Shown: one piece after another, positions 5,536 to 7,388 of the stretch
Numbering within the stretch: position 1 is the first letter of the stretch
Layout: each line of letters opens with the position of its first letter
Assembly (NCBI GenBank): GCA_013821025.1
Contig: JACDHN010000129.1
Coordinates: forward strand, 1 to 7,388
Source of the DNA: Acidimicrobiia bacterium
Lineage (GTDB): Bacteria; Actinomycetota; Acidimicrobiia; Acidimicrobiales; Ilumatobacteraceae
Length of the DNA stretch: 7,388 nucleotides
Direction of reading: 5' to 3'
Made by a program: the position numbers and the translations under genes
Notes under the pieces: generated by a model
Database searches by the model: none
Told to the model about the DNA's origin: nothing
Seen by the model: only the letters and a program-made list of their open reading frames with translations

Positions 5536-5988
5536 TCAGCCGTCGACGATGATCGTGCCGATCATCCCCACGGTCTCCGTGCCGTGTAGTGAGCAGAAGT
5601 ACGGATACTCGCCCGGCTCGCTGAACACGAACGAGTACTCGGCACCGGGCGGGAACGCGGTCTGGCCGATACCCCACACGGCTCCGAGGTCGACCGGTTG
5701 CACATCGTGGTCTGTCTGGCCGGCGTTGACCCAACGCACCTGGGTGCCAGCAGCCACCGTGACCTCCTGCTGGCGGAACTGGTTGTCGAGCGACTGCACC
5801 TCGACCACTTCGCCCACGGACTCGGGCGCCGATGTGTTGGGAGGCGCCATCACGAGTGGGCCGCTGCGGAGCTCTCCAGGCGTCGGTGATGCGGCCAGCG
5901 GGCCGTCATCGCCGCAGGCGCCGAGCAGCGACGCGCCAAGGATGGCGACGCCGACCATGAGCGCTCTCCGCTGCACCGACCGGAACAC
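5536..5988 (-). CDS. Cupredoxin-domain lipoprotein (plastocyanin/azurin-like)
   Basis: With the GTG start at 5988 the product has 150 residues. A positively charged segment with arginines 3, 7 and 8 leads into a hydrophobic stretch and the lipobox L-L-G-A-C (Cys25), so it should be lipid-anchored outside the cytoplasmic membrane. After a Pro/Ser-rich linker (30-60) comes a single cupredoxin domain. It has the full type-1 copper set: His94 (T-D-H-D-V), Cys132 and His135 (Y-F-C-S-L-H-G) and Met142 (G-M-I-G-T-I). Such domains carry single electrons or handle copper. The GTG follows the ligase stop by 2 bases, so co-transcription and coupling are likely. The alternative ATG at 5958 has a better Shine-Dalgarno site but gives a signal peptide with no basic residues, so I prefer the GTG. 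The electron partner is unknown. Confidence 0.85.
   Translation of the reverse strand: MFRSVQRRALMVGVAILGASLLGACGDDGPLAASPTPGELRSGPLVMAPPNTSAPESVGEVVEVQSLDNQFRQQEVTVAAGTQVRWVNAGQTDHDVQPVDLGAVWGIGQTAFPPGAEYSFVFSEPGEYPYFCSLHGTETVGMIGTIIVDG
5964..5969 (-). promoter_or_regulatory. Possible Shine-Dalgarno site for an internal ATG of the cupredoxin gene
   Basis: Read on the - strand, GGAGAG lies 5 bases before the in-frame ATG at 5958. Initiation here would give a 140-residue form starting M-V-G-V-A-I-L-G-A-S-L-L-G-A-C. That form keeps the lipobox but loses the arginine-rich n-region. It competes with the GTG start at 5988, which has no clear ribosome site. Confidence 0.3.
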
Positions 5989-5990
5989 GC

Positions 5991-7388
<1,398 letters not shown>

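Overview
The window is high-GC DNA with dense, short-gapped genes and G/C-rich third codon positions. It looks like a chromosomal segment of a free-living actinobacterium. An Acidimicrobiia-like origin is a guess from protein style and cannot be shown here. No rRNA, tRNA, insertion sequence, integrase, phage gene or CRISPR array was seen. No gene-free stretch exceeds 160 bases.

Left part, + strand: base 2 to 607 is the 3' end of a gene for a probable LolA-fold (LppX/LprAFG-like) secreted or lipoprotein-type protein. After a 53-base gap comes a complete NAD(P)-dependent aldehyde dehydrogenase (661-2091). Its start is preceded by a TANNNT box at a distance that suggests a leaderless mRNA. The last codons of this gene form a 30-base near-perfect palindrome.

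Middle, + strand: three different glycosyltransferases follow in a row. They are a GT4-type GT-B enzyme (2151-3209), a MurG/GT28-like GT-B enzyme (3229-4263) and a GT2-type GT-A enzyme with a galactosyltransferase-like C-terminal motif (4415-5242). They probably act in sequence on one glycoconjugate, but no polymerase, flippase or acceptor-making gene is visible, so the product is unknown. Both junctions have the same layout. A short reading frame starts in an ATGA overlap with the upstream stop and ends in an ATGA or GTGA overlap with the downstream start. The first is 8 codons long and the second 52.

Next comes a small DUF2277-family protein (5253-5531), again with a TANNNT box exactly 7 bases before its ATG.

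Right part, - strand, convergent with the above and only 4 bases away: an acyl-CoA ligase (AMP-forming, FadD/AlkK type), whose N-terminus lies beyond the right edge, is followed after 2 bases by a small cupredoxin lipoprotein with a complete type-1 copper ligand set. The ligase and the upstream aldehyde dehydrogenase fit lipid or aldehyde catabolism. The cupredoxin suggests an extracytoplasmic electron carrier co-transcribed with the ligase.
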